NCBI GenBank assembly: GCA_016929595.1 | Contig: JAFGIN010000172.1 | Location: 1 to 64,000 of the forward strand | From: Chitinispirillaceae bacterium | GTDB lineage: Bacteria; Fibrobacterota; Chitinivibrionia; Chitinivibrionales; Chitinispirillaceae | Direction: 5' to 3' | DNA length: 64,000 nucleotides | In this document: positions 26,523-36,300 of the stretch, in pieces | Position numbering within the stretch: the first letter of the stretch is position 1 | How the letters are laid out: every line of letters begins with the position of its first letter | Program-made: the position numbers and the translations under genes | The notes under the pieces: generated by a model | Told to the model about the DNA's origin: nothing | Databases searched by the model: none | The model's input: the letters and a program-made list of their open reading frames with translations, nothing else

Positions 26523-27026
26523 ATGTCATTGACAGGAATTTTTTCGGGGTTTAAAATCAGTGCATCAGGAATGCATGCACAGCGTCTTCGTCAGAATGCT
26601 ATATCATCAAATCTGGCAAATGCCGAAACGACCAGGACAGATAAGGGTGGTCCATATCGCAGGCAGTTTGTTGTTTTCAAAGCAGATTCTGAGCAGAGAG
26701 ATATTCGTCTTTTAAATGTTGAACCTGAGCTTGAAGGCAGTTTGACTGATAATGCACATCTGCCGGTGCCTGATAAATTCACCAGAGATGAACGATTTTT
26801 TGGTAACGGTGTCGGTGTGGCAGAAATTCGTGAGGACAGCAGGCCGCCAAAACTTGTCTATGATCCTTCACATCCTGATGCAAATGAAACAGGATATGTT
26901 GAAATGCCAAACATTAATATTATTGAAGAGATGACTGATATGATTGCTGCCACGCGTGCATACGAGGCCAATGTAACGGCATTTAATGCATTAAAATCGA
27001 TGTACATGCAAGGTTTACAGATTTGA
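26523..27026 (+). CDS. flgC: Flagellar basal-body rod protein FlgC
   Basis: A 167-residue rod protein with the N-terminal motif ASGMHAQRLRQNAISSNLAN and the C-terminal helix typical of the family (MPNINIIEEMTDMIAATRAYEANV spans about 136-159). It works with FlgB, FlgF and FlgG in the rod. It is somewhat longer than the enteric protein (about 134), mainly from a central insertion. Unlike most FlgC-FliE pairs, it is separated from fliE by an extra small gene. Confidence 0.95.
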   Translation: MSLTGIFSGFKISASGMHAQRLRQNAISSNLANAETTRTDKGGPYRRQFVVFKADSEQRDIRLLNVEPELEGSLTDNAHLPVPDKFTRDERFFGNGVGVAEIREDSRPPKLVYDPSHPDANETGYVEMPNINIIEEMTDMIAATRAYEANVTAFNALKSMYMQGLQI

Positions 27027-27062
27027 TTTTGACGTGTGATTTATTTTTTGTAACTATTAAGG

Positions 27063-27114
27063 TACGCTCCCCCCTAAGTCCCCCTGCGGGCCCCTGCGGG
27101 GGATTTAGGGGGTG
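27063..27114. repeat. CT/GA inverted repeat within the flagellar operon
   Basis: CCCCCTAAGTCCCCC pairs with GGGGGATTTAGGGGG around a GC-rich centre (CTGCGGGCCCCTGCG). There is no U-tract after it. It lies between flgC and the following small gene and could stabilise or attenuate the mRNA, or be a decayed dispersed element of the same style as 2235-3118. Confidence 0.85.
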
Positions 27115-27191
27115 TAAAACCGGTAAAAGGTATACTACCTGAATAATTACACATGTTTTTTAAATACGATTGATATGGAGATTGGATTCAA

Positions 27192-27455
27192 ATGAATACA
27201 TCAGCAGCAGGGCCAGCAGGGGGCAGTGATGCCTGGATCCGATTCATTCAACTGGCGCAGGAGGCGCGATCGAGGAATGCTGGTTTGTCAACTGTTCAGA
27301 AAAAGAGTATGGTTGAACCGGCGATTCCATTAACAACAACATACAAGCCAACCAGGACATACAAACCATCGGGTTCGCTCAGTACAGGGTTTTCCCAGAG
27401 TGCTCCCAATGTTAAACAGCGGATTCTTGGTGGACAATTTGACACATATGCATGA
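27192..27455 (+). CDS. Small protein between flgC and fliE
   Basis: An 87-residue protein with GGAGATT upstream of the ATG. It has an N-terminal predicted helix (DAWIRFIQLAQEARSR), a Thr/Pro/Tyr/Ser-rich disordered middle and a C-terminal motif RILGGQFDTYA. I do not recognise the family. Its position in the basal-body operon, with a good ribosome site, suggests a flagellar role, for example an export substrate or assembly factor. Confidence 0.6.
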   Translation: MNTSAAGPAGGSDAWIRFIQLAQEARSRNAGLSTVQKKSMVEPAIPLTTTYKPTRTYKPSGSLSTGFSQSAPNVKQRILGGQFDTYA

Positions 27456-27503
27456 TAATGATACAATTACATTTCAAAACACATCCTCAAATGGGGAAGA
27501 GAT

Positions 27504-27809
27504 ATGAATGAGATTAATTCTATTGGTCCAGTAGGCGGAAATAGTGGGATTGAGCGGAAAAAAGGTCCGGATTCTGTCTCGTCAAATGGTGTTTCGTTCA
27601 AGGATACCTTGAAAGGACTGATGAATGATGTAAATGAGATGCAACTTAAGGCAGATGAGTCGATACAGAAAATGGTATCGGGAGAAATCAATGATGTTCA
27701 TCAGGTGATGACATCGGTGGAAGAAGCAAATACAGCCTTTAACATGATGATGGAGATTCGCAATAAAGTACTTGATGCTTATCAGGAGGTCATGCGGATC
27801 AGGTTGTAA
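27504..27809 (+). CDS. fliE: Flagellar hook-basal body protein FliE
   Basis: A 101-residue protein joining the MS-ring to the rod. The C-terminal half has the family pattern SFKDTLKGLMNDVNEMQLKA, then VHQVMTSVEEANTAFNMMMEIRNKVLDAYQEVMRI. A GGAAGAG site lies just before the ATG. The gene is 29 bases from fliF. Confidence 0.93.
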   Translation: MNEINSIGPVGGNSGIERKKGPDSVSSNGVSFKDTLKGLMNDVNEMQLKADESIQKMVSGEINDVHQVMTSVEEANTAFNMMMEIRNKVLDAYQEVMRIRL

Positions 27810-27838
27810 TTTGTATATAATGTTGCGGGGAGAAGTAG

Positions 27839-29386
27839 ATGTCAGAGTTTTTTAAGCAGTTGATCGTTCAGCTGACTGCGATCTGGGTCAGATTATCATT
27901 ACAGCAGAGAATTGTGACAATTGCACTTATTGGCCTGACATTCCTTGGAATGACCGGACTTCTTGTCTGGTCACAAAACGACACAAAAAAGGAAAATGGT
28001 TATAAAATACTCTATAATGATGTTGAAGTAGATGATGCCGCTGGGATTACTGATCACCTCCAGAAAAATAATTTCAAATATAAAGTAGAAAATAACGGGC
28101 GGACAATACTGGTTGAATCAAAAAATATTTATGAAATCAGAATGTCGCTTGCGCGGGAAGGACTTCCTCATAAAGCCGGATTAGGGTATGAACTGTTTGA
28201 TAAAACTAATTTCGGAATGACTGATTATGTTCAGAAGATCAATTCCCGAAGAGCAATAGAAGGAGAACTTCAGCGCACGATTGAGGGACTTGAAGAGGTA
28301 AAGAGTGCGCGTGTACATATTGTCATTCCAGAACCGACAATTTTCCTCGATAAACAGCAAAAAGCGAAAGCTTCAGTGGTTGTAAAATGTCTTCCCGGAA
28401 GAGTGCTCTCGAAGGAGCAGGTACGAGGCATTACTAATCTGCTCTCATCAAGTGTTGAGGGATTGCGCTCAGGTGATATCTCTGTAATTGATTATAGTGG
28501 AAAACTGCTTTCAAATCCTTTTACAGACAACGATGAAGCGATAGTCAGTTCTCATAATATGGAATTGCAGCAGAATGTAGAGAAATATCTTGAGGGGAAG
28601 GCTAATCAGTTTCTCGAGAATGTCCTTGGACCATCAAAAGCCTATGTTAAAATTGCATGCGACCTTGATTTTGATCGGGTGGAGAAAAATCATGAAAAAT
28701 ATGATCCGGAAAGCAGGGTTATCCGTTCTGAGGAACGAATTGATGAAAATAAGAAAAACGCTCCGGATGGTGATAATACAAGAGAACGGTCTCTGTCAAA
28801 TTATGAAATTGACAAAACAATGCAACACATTATTCAGGAAGTGGGTAACATCAAACGTCTGACAATATCAGTGGCGGTTGATGGACGATATAATATCTTA
28901 AAAGACGGCAAACAGGAGTATATAGCCCGAACCCCTGAAGAGTTACAGAACATAGAGGATATCATAAAAAATTCGGTAGGTTATGATCTGACCCGAGGGG
29001 ATCAGATATCGGTGTCGGCGGTTCAATTTGATAATGAGTTTCTGCGTAAAGAACAGGCTGAAATGCAAAAGCGTGAGCAGTGGGATTTCTGGCTGTCAAT
29101 TGCAAAATATGTTCTGGGATTCTTTATTGCAGTTTTGTTCATATTCTTCCTGAGATACCTGGCAAAAACTGTTTCTGAAGCAATGAATCCTCCCGTCCCG
29201 GCGCTGGAGCAGTTCGGGTTTGAAGAGCCGGTAGAGGAAGCGATGCCTGAAGATTTGAGAAAGACTTCTGAAATTCTCGAACGCGTCGAAATGCTCACAC
29301 GTGAGGAACCTGTCAATATTGCCTCAATTATACGGCAATGGCTCATGGAATCTACTTCCAATAAGAGTAAGGCAAATAAACGGTAA
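27839..29386 (+). CDS. fliF: Flagellar MS-ring protein FliF
   Basis: A 515-residue membrane protein forming the MS-ring base of the motor. It has an N-terminal TM (about 24-44), the ring-building motifs YKILYNDVEVDDA and RRAIEGELQRTI, a second TM near 417-440 (YVLGFFIAVLFIFFLRYL) and a C-terminal FliG-binding helix (ASIIRQWLMES). Slightly shorter than the usual 530-570. GGGGAGAAG lies before the ATG. A 228-bp gap follows before fliG. Confidence 0.95.
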   Translation: MSEFFKQLIVQLTAIWVRLSLQQRIVTIALIGLTFLGMTGLLVWSQNDTKKENGYKILYNDVEVDDAAGITDHLQKNNFKYKVENNGRTILVESKNIYEIRMSLAREGLPHKAGLGYELFDKTNFGMTDYVQKINSRRAIEGELQRTIEGLEEVKSARVHIVIPEPTIFLDKQQKAKASVVVKCLPGRVLSKEQVRGITNLLSSSVEGLRSGDISVIDYSGKLLSNPFTDNDEAIVSSHNMELQQNVEKYLEGKANQFLENVLGPSKAYVKIACDLDFDRVEKNHEKYDPESRVIRSEERIDENKKNAPDGDNTRERSLSNYEIDKTMQHIIQEVGNIKRLTISVAVDGRYNILKDGKQEYIARTPEELQNIEDIIKNSVGYDLTRGDQISVSAVQFDNEFLRKEQAEMQKREQWDFWLSIAKYVLGFFIAVLFIFFLRYLAKTVSEAMNPPVPALEQFGFEEPVEEAMPEDLRKTSEILERVEMLTREEPVNIASIIRQWLMESTSNKSKANKR

Positions 29387-29614
29387 AAGTTTCATGATAA
29401 AAATCTCCGGCATCCATCATTATCATCCATATATCATTGAAAATAACTGAAATAACGATTTTTTTCTATTGAAGAGTCTATGCTGCTTCTGTATAATCCA
29501 TACTGAAACCTTGAGTTGTGTAAAAGATGACCTGAGTTGCAAAGTAGAAAGCCCGCCACGGGGGAGTGATTGCGAACTGTTCATCGACAAAATTAAAAAG
29601 GCAGTTGAACGTCT

Positions 29615-30718
29615 ATGGCTGGTACAGATAACAAAAATCAGGGTAAAGGTCAAAAGACTGGCTTTTATAAAGAGAGCTACGACAGCTCAAAAAAGAAATC
29701 TAAGGCTATCGATATATCAAATATTCCCGGTCCGACAAAAGCGGCAATCGTAATGGTTGCTCTTGGCTCAGATGCTTCATCGCAGATTTTTAAAAATCTT
29801 GAAGAACTTGAAGTCGAAAAGTTGTCAACAGAGATTGCACGGCTGGATAATGTCTCACCAGAAATTCGTGAAGCTATCCTTGAAGAGTTCCATAATATTG
29901 CAATCGCTCATCAGTATGTATCGCAGGGTGGTATTGATTACGCACGGGAAATACTTGAAGCGGCTCTGGGTCCCCGAAAAGCAAAAGAAATTCTTGAAAA
30001 AGTACAGCAGACAATAAGAACGACCGGTTTCAATCTTCTGGAAAATATAGATCCAAAGCAGATTGTAAATTTCATACAGAAAGAGCATCCTCAGACGATC
30101 GCTCTTCTTCTGGCCCACATGGAACCAAAGAATGCTGCACCAATCATTTCTGCATTACCGCAGGAGTTACAGGTTGATGTTGCGACCCGCATTGCGACAA
30201 TGGAAAGCATATCACCCGAAACACTTGACCAGGTTGAAGAAGTACTCGTGAGTCAGATTAAATCGCTCTTTGGGGGAGATGTCTCCGAAATCGGTGGCAT
30301 CAAAGCTGTTGCTGAAATGCTTAACAGTGTTGATAGAGGAGCGGAGAAGAACATTCTCGGTAATCTCGAAAGAGAAAATCCGGAACTTGCCACAGAAATC
30401 AAGAATCTCATGTTTGTCTTTGAAGATGTGCTGCTGCTTGATGATCGTTCCATGCAGCGTGTTCTTAAGGAAGTTGACACGAAAGATCTGTCAATGGCTC
30501 TCAAAGGCGCTTCAGAAGAACTGCAGGAAAAATTCTTCAGAAATATGTCTTCACGTGCATCTGAGATGATTCGTGAGGATATGGAATTTATGGGGCCGAT
30601 ACGGTTGAAAGATGTTGAAGAGGTGCAGCAGCGTATTGTCGATGTTATTCGCAGACTTGAAGAAGACGGGGAGATAATTATTTCCGGTCGTGGTGGTGAC
30701 GAAGATATTGTTGTATGA
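29615..30718 (+). CDS. fliG: Flagellar motor switch protein FliG
   Basis: A 367-residue switch protein that transmits torque from the stator. It has a family N-terminal domain (PGPTKAAIVMVALG), the middle EHPQTIALLLAHM motif and the C-terminal charged torque helix region (DDRSMQRVLKEVDTKDL). An N-terminal Lys/Ser/Gly-rich tail of about 35 residues precedes the fold, longer than usual. The ribosome site is weak, so an internal start is possible. Confidence 0.95.
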   Translation: MAGTDNKNQGKGQKTGFYKESYDSSKKKSKAIDISNIPGPTKAAIVMVALGSDASSQIFKNLEELEVEKLSTEIARLDNVSPEIREAILEEFHNIAIAHQYVSQGGIDYAREILEAALGPRKAKEILEKVQQTIRTTGFNLLENIDPKQIVNFIQKEHPQTIALLLAHMEPKNAAPIISALPQELQVDVATRIATMESISPETLDQVEEVLVSQIKSLFGGDVSEIGGIKAVAEMLNSVDRGAEKNILGNLERENPELATEIKNLMFVFEDVLLLDDRSMQRVLKEVDTKDLSMALKGASEELQEKFFRNMSSRASEMIREDMEFMGPIRLKDVEEVQQRIVDVIRRLEEDGEIIISGRGGDEDIVV

Positions 30719-30725
30719 GGTGTAA

Positions 30726-31589
30726 ATGAACGGCAGTAAAGAAAACCCGGAAAATGTATCTTCCATTATAGATAAAATTCTTAAAACCAATGATCCTGCA
30801 ACCGTGGGATTAAGACGTATTATTAAGAAGAAAGCTGATGAAGGCGCAGATTTTCCAGCCCGCCTTCCCTTGATAGAAACTTTTGACGTTCCGGGAAAAT
30901 CTAAAATTTTATCTGAAGATGAGCGACGCATTCTTGAGCTCGAAAAAATAGTAATGGAACTTCAGGATAAGCTCAAAAGGCAGCCCGTTGAACAGAAAGC
31001 CGCTGAAGAAGCAGCTTATAAAAAAGGAACAGCCGAGGGCATGAAAAAGGGAATTCAGAAAGGTGCTTCTGAAACCGCTACTGAGTATGGAAAGAAAATC
31101 GATATACTTCAGATGGAAATTGCTACATTTTTACAAAATATAGAAAAAGAAAAAAAAGACTATTTCATAAATTCAGAGCACATTCTTTTAAAATTAGCTC
31201 TTGAGATTGCAGGCAAGGTTATCGCTACAGAGGTTTCAAGCAATCAGGAAGTTATTCTCAAGGTACTTAACAAGGCACTGTCGCATATAGCAGACAGGGA
31301 ACGGATTGTTATACATGTTTCTCCGCAGGATTGTACCCTGGTTTCACAAAGAAAGGATTTCTGGAATACAATTACCGATAAGCTCAGTAATATTGCCATT
31401 TCTGAGGATGCCAGGATAGAAAAGGGAGGATGTCTTATTGAGTCAAATTCCGGATTAGTTGACGCTCGTCTTGGTGTACAATTTGACGAAATATGCTCGA
31501 TTGTTGAAAGTGAATGGGAGGGCGCCCGTCAGGCAGTCGATAACGATATCGATATTTTTTCTGAAGGGGATCATCAATCAGAAGGATGA
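30726..31589 (+). CDS. fliH: Flagellar assembly protein FliH
   Basis: A 287-residue regulator of the export ATPase. The middle holds the FliH-type GxxxG-like run (KKGTAEGMKKGIQKG), followed by the FliH/YscL C-terminal domain (LALEIAGKVIATEV, then IHVSPQD). It lies 7 bases after fliG and 4 bases before fliI, as expected for a FliH-FliI complex. Confidence 0.9.
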   Translation: MNGSKENPENVSSIIDKILKTNDPATVGLRRIIKKKADEGADFPARLPLIETFDVPGKSKILSEDERRILELEKIVMELQDKLKRQPVEQKAAEEAAYKKGTAEGMKKGIQKGASETATEYGKKIDILQMEIATFLQNIEKEKKDYFINSEHILLKLALEIAGKVIATEVSSNQEVILKVLNKALSHIADRERIVIHVSPQDCTLVSQRKDFWNTITDKLSNIAISEDARIEKGGCLIESNSGLVDARLGVQFDEICSIVESEWEGARQAVDNDIDIFSEGDHQSEG

Positions 31590-31593
31590 CTGC

Positions 31594-32922
31594 ATGTCTA
31601 TAAACGGGCATCTCGAGAACTACACTGATCTGGTCGCGCATAGTGAGACCATGAGGGTTAGTGGGAAGATAACGGAAGTTATAGGACTGCTGATTGAATC
31701 GACAGGTCCTTCATCTTCGGTAGGTAACGTGTGTACTATTGAGAGAAATGGAACCGTTCTTGGGAGAGCTGAGGTTGTAGGGTTCAGAAAAAATCAGACG
31801 TTGTTGATGCCGCTTGGGCCTGTCGAAGGTATACATCCGGGACTTATTGTTTCGGATACAAAGCGGCCGCTGAGCGTTAGTGCAAGTTCACAACTTCTTG
31901 GAAGAATTCTTGACGGGTTAGGTAATCCGATCGATTCCATGGGACCCATACCAGCTAAAAATCTCAGGCCTGTATTTTCAAAAATTCCAAATCCTCTGAA
32001 ACGTAAAAGAATTACAGAGCCGTTTCAGACGGGTATCCGTGCGATTGATTCACTTACTACATTTGGAAAAGGCCAGCGAATGGGAATTTTTGCTGGCAGC
32101 GGAGTTGGAAAAAGTGTACTGATGGGAATGATGGCGCGTAACTGTAAATCTGATGTTAATGTGATTGCGCTCATTGGTGAACGGGGAAGAGAGGTACGGG
32201 AATTTATAGAACGTGACCTTGGAGAAGAAGGGTTGAAACGATCTGTAGTCGTTGTTGCAACTTCTGATCAACCGGCGCTGATACGATTGAAAGGAGCAAT
32301 GGTAGCTGCTTCAATCGCAGAATTTTTCAGGGATGAGGGTAAGGATGTTCTACTGTTTGTCGATTCCATAACACGTCTGGCTACTGCACAGCGGGAGATT
32401 GGATTGACAATTGGTGAACCGCCCGCGACACGTGGATATACCCCGTCGGTGTTTTCGGTTTTACCGCAGTTCCTCGAACGCGCCGGAACTTCTGATGTAG
32501 GAACCATAACAGGAATTTTTACCGTTCTGGTTGAAGGCGATGATATGGATGAACCTATTGCCGATGCTGCCAGAAGTATTCTTGATGGGCATCTTGTACT
32601 TTCACGCAAAATTGCGCACAGAAATCATTTTCCTGCAATTGATATTCTGGAAAGTGTTTCCCGTTGCATGAATGATGTCATCTCTCCTGAACATCAGAAA
32701 TATGCGGCTGCAGTTAAAGATGCGATGGCCATTTATCGGGAAAATGAGGATTTGATACAGATTGGAGCGTATGCTGCAGGAAGCAGTGATAAGATTGATA
32801 AATCAATACGTTTACATGAGCCGCTTCAGTTATTTCTGCGACAGGCAAGAACTGAAAAGGCTTTACTGAACGAGAGCGTTTCCAAACTTAAGGAATTATC
32901 AAAAATTATTGGTGTGGCGTAA
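31594..32922 (+). CDS. fliI: Flagellum-specific ATP synthase FliI
   Basis: A 442-residue export ATPase. Walker A GSGVGKS is at 168-174, Walker B DVLLFVDS ends near 258, and the GERGREVREF motif lies between. Start at ATG 31594, which has AAGGA about 7 bases before it; a longer frame starting inside fliH is unlikely. It powers unfolding and entry of flagellar substrates at the cytoplasmic face. It overlaps fliJ by one base. Confidence 0.95.
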   Translation: MSINGHLENYTDLVAHSETMRVSGKITEVIGLLIESTGPSSSVGNVCTIERNGTVLGRAEVVGFRKNQTLLMPLGPVEGIHPGLIVSDTKRPLSVSASSQLLGRILDGLGNPIDSMGPIPAKNLRPVFSKIPNPLKRKRITEPFQTGIRAIDSLTTFGKGQRMGIFAGSGVGKSVLMGMMARNCKSDVNVIALIGERGREVREFIERDLGEEGLKRSVVVVATSDQPALIRLKGAMVAASIAEFFRDEGKDVLLFVDSITRLATAQREIGLTIGEPPATRGYTPSVFSVLPQFLERAGTSDVGTITGIFTVLVEGDDMDEPIADAARSILDGHLVLSRKIAHRNHFPAIDILESVSRCMNDVISPEHQKYAAAVKDAMAIYRENEDLIQIGAYAAGSSDKIDKSIRLHEPLQLFLRQARTEKALLNESVSKLKELSKIIGVA

Positions 32923-33359
32923 TGAAAAGGTTCAGGTTCAGACTCGATGTATTGCTGGATATACGGAAAAGAAGGGAAGAGAAAATAAAACTAGAACTGG
33001 CTATGCAGGACAGGGAAATTATAACGTATCAGGAGAAATTAAACGGTCTGCATGAGGAACTGAAAAAACTGCAATCTGATGAATTGATGCGCAGACAAAG
33101 TGAGGATAGCATCCAGTTTCTGAACCAGTCGGTGGCCTATAGATATGTTTTAAAAAATGAGATGCTCAAAACGGGCAGTAAAATGGATGAAATTCAGGAG
33201 ACAATTTTTCGGATTCGAAAAAAACTGGTATCTGCAACAAAAGACCGTAAAGCAGTTGAAATACTCAAAGAACGTCAGAAAAGTGAATGGTTAAAGAAAT
33301 ACAGGACTCTGGAACAGGGCTTTATTGATGATATTTCACAAAAGAGATCCTATCAATGA
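32922..33359 (+). CDS. fliJ: Flagellar protein FliJ
   Basis: A 145-residue all-helical coiled coil, the central stalk of the FliI export ATPase. It starts RFRFRLDVLLDIRKRREE, typical of FliJ, and is rich in Lys/Glu/Gln throughout. It is coupled to fliI by a TAATG overlap. Confidence 0.88.
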   Translation: MKRFRFRLDVLLDIRKRREEKIKLELAMQDREIITYQEKLNGLHEELKKLQSDELMRRQSEDSIQFLNQSVAYRYVLKNEMLKTGSKMDEIQETIFRIRKKLVSATKDRKAVEILKERQKSEWLKKYRTLEQGFIDDISQKRSYQ

Positions 33360-33366
33360 ATCGATA

Positions 33367-36300
33367 ATGCATTGGCGATGGTTTGTAAAGACTCTTTTTT
33401 TTATCGCATATGTAGGTATTATTACAAACACATTTTCCGGAACCTATACTAATTCATCATTTACAGTTGTAAAAGATGGAATAAAGGATTCATCACTTGA
33501 TTTCAACGGTACACTGCAACTAGCAATTGAACATTTCACCGGAGTAAAAATCTACGGTGATTCTATTCTGCCGTTATACCCCCTCGCAATGTGCCCTGAT
33601 GTGATCGCTGCTTCAAAGGACACTTTTTCGGTTTTTTATATGGATACAGCAAATAATGCTGTAAAAAAGCTTGATATTACTAATATTGGAGGCACTCCAA
33701 CTTCGCTTCCAACAGCAAAAGTAATGGATGCCAATACGACCAACAATTGTTATCTTCATGCAGACAAAGGAAAAACCGGTTATCTTGTTTCAATAGTAAA
33801 TAAGGCTCAGGATAATCAACTGGCGCTGCGGGTTGGAAATGGTACCAGTTTTAAGGATTGTGATACAACAATCTCAAAAAGCGGGTGGATGTTTTTGTCT
33901 CAATGCCACATGGAAAGCGATACGTTTCTTGTCGTCTACAGTATAGACGCAACCAGCATTAAACTGATGAAGCTGTTTTCAAGCGGAAGTGTCATCGATG
34001 TAATTGATATAATAACGGTATCAAATGATGTATCAGAATCATTGAAACTCTTGAACTGCAGTGTTGTATCTGATAAAAAGGGAGGAATCCTGGTTTTATG
34101 GACAAGAGGTGTTCCGGTTGGAGACAAGACGATATATTACAGATTTTATTCAAGAGATCTCTCAGCTATTCAGGGTGGTGTTCTTACCGACAATGTTGGA
34201 GACAAAATTTTCTATTATTACGATGACTCTCCTGCTGCTGCTCTCGATTCACTTAAATTTGCAGTCGTACACTGGGACGGAAATGGTGTCGTGATGGATA
34301 TTCTTGGCATGAACGAGGGTTCACTGTCACGGGCGACATCACGGATTGTCAATAGTACAGATGTTAAATTTGCAACCATTTCAACAGATTCAAATGGGTG
34401 CATTGTTGCATACCTCAGAGATACTACTAATAGTGAATCTGTCGGGATCGAGGGAATTCACTATGATCTTGAAGATGGTGTTCTCACCAATCCATCCCAT
34501 TACCAGTTATCAGATCCCGGTAATTTGAAACTTAAGGACAAATATCACATTGTTGTAAATACTGCCATAAACAGTGCCCGACTGTTTGCTTCTGTCTGGA
34601 GATATTCTGATCGGGTTCAGGGGGCTATCTGGGCTGAGCTAGGAGTCAGGTATAGAAATGGTTTCTGGATTTCAGATGCTGAATCTTTAAGTGTCAACAA
34701 TGGCGATTCGATCCGTTTTCATCCTGCCACCATGAATGTAATCAACTCTGTGTCGTGGGATATCAATAGCTTCATCAGAACCGGAGCCAGTAGTAATGAA
34801 TGTACAAATTCATCATGGGTTTCATTAGTTGATGACAATGCTCTTTTACAAAACAGGTCTGTCAACAGGTATTTTCAATATAAAATTCAGGTAAAAAGGA
34901 ATTCAATCGGGGATTCAATAAATACACCATCGATTTCATCAATAACAATTCCATATAATATTCAGCCGCATATCACCAGTGCTGATTCCATCAAAACTGG
35001 TAATGGTACATTTAAGTCGATGATTTCGGGAGATACTATACATGTGTTTTCACGGTCTGATTCGGTACGTCTGAAGATAACAGTTTACGATCATGATCCA
35101 TCAGAAGTACTGTATCTCAAAACTTCATGGCCTGGAAATGGTCTCTTTGAGCAACTCAGTGGTACCGTTCCTTTGACAGCCTCTGTTTTTTTATCTGCAG
35201 CGAACCGCGATACTGTAGCTCAGTGTACTGTATCTGTCCGTGATTCGCGGGGATGGTATGCGAAGCCTCTGGTGCTTAATTATAAAAGCAGAAATGCTTT
35301 ACCGGATCTAACCGTCTCCGGGATAATTAATTATGCGGCTGGCAGTGCGGATACTGTTACAATTATCGATAACCAGCATTTTTTTATTCAGGAAACGGAT
35401 TCGTTACAGTTATTATACTCGGTATCTGATATCAATGATACCGGCAGGGTTATGGGCTACATATTTAATGTACATGAAAACGGATTTTCTAAACTTGATT
35501 CAACTGGAGAGGATGGTGCCGGATGGTTTCAATTGAGGGGAGATACACTCACACCCTCTTTTCATCACCAGTATCAGATAGCTGCAATTGATAACGATAC
35601 CTCCAGTCCTCTCAATATTTATGTTCATGTTAACCACTCACCGGTGATCAGAAGTGTTATTGTTGATGGTACCATTCTGGGATCAGGGGATACGGCACAT
35701 ACTAAAATCAGCAAGATGATCACCATTGAAGTTTCGGTTCATGATACTGACTGCTATTTTGGTGATACTCTTACCTATCGATTAGTACTACCAGATACAA
35801 CAATTTCAATAAAGTCTCATCATGAATCAGCTTCTTTTCAATGGATTCCATCGCAAACGGATTCGGTAATAACTGTAGTTGTAAATGACAGGTATGGAAA
35901 AGCGGACTCCATGTTTTTCTTTCAGAAATACCCATGGTTTGAAAGTGACCGTCAGATTTTCAGTGATTATTCTGATGCTCTGGATACACTCTCGAAAATG
36001 ATATCATTAATTATATCCAGTGGACAGGGCGATACAGTTTTATTACCGGTGTTTAACAATGGCTCAGATACACTTACGATTGAATCGGTACGGGTACAAA
36101 ACAAAAGTAGTAAATGGTTTAGTCTTGGTATCCCCTATGATACCGGAACATATAGTACGAATGGTGCATCAGAGGAGATATTTGATACACTAAATATTGC
36201 TCCTGGAACAAAAAGAGTTTTTCAATGTTTTTTTACAGCCGATTCTCTCAGTGGAGACAGTATACTTTCTGATACCATTGCCATTATTACAAATGATTAC

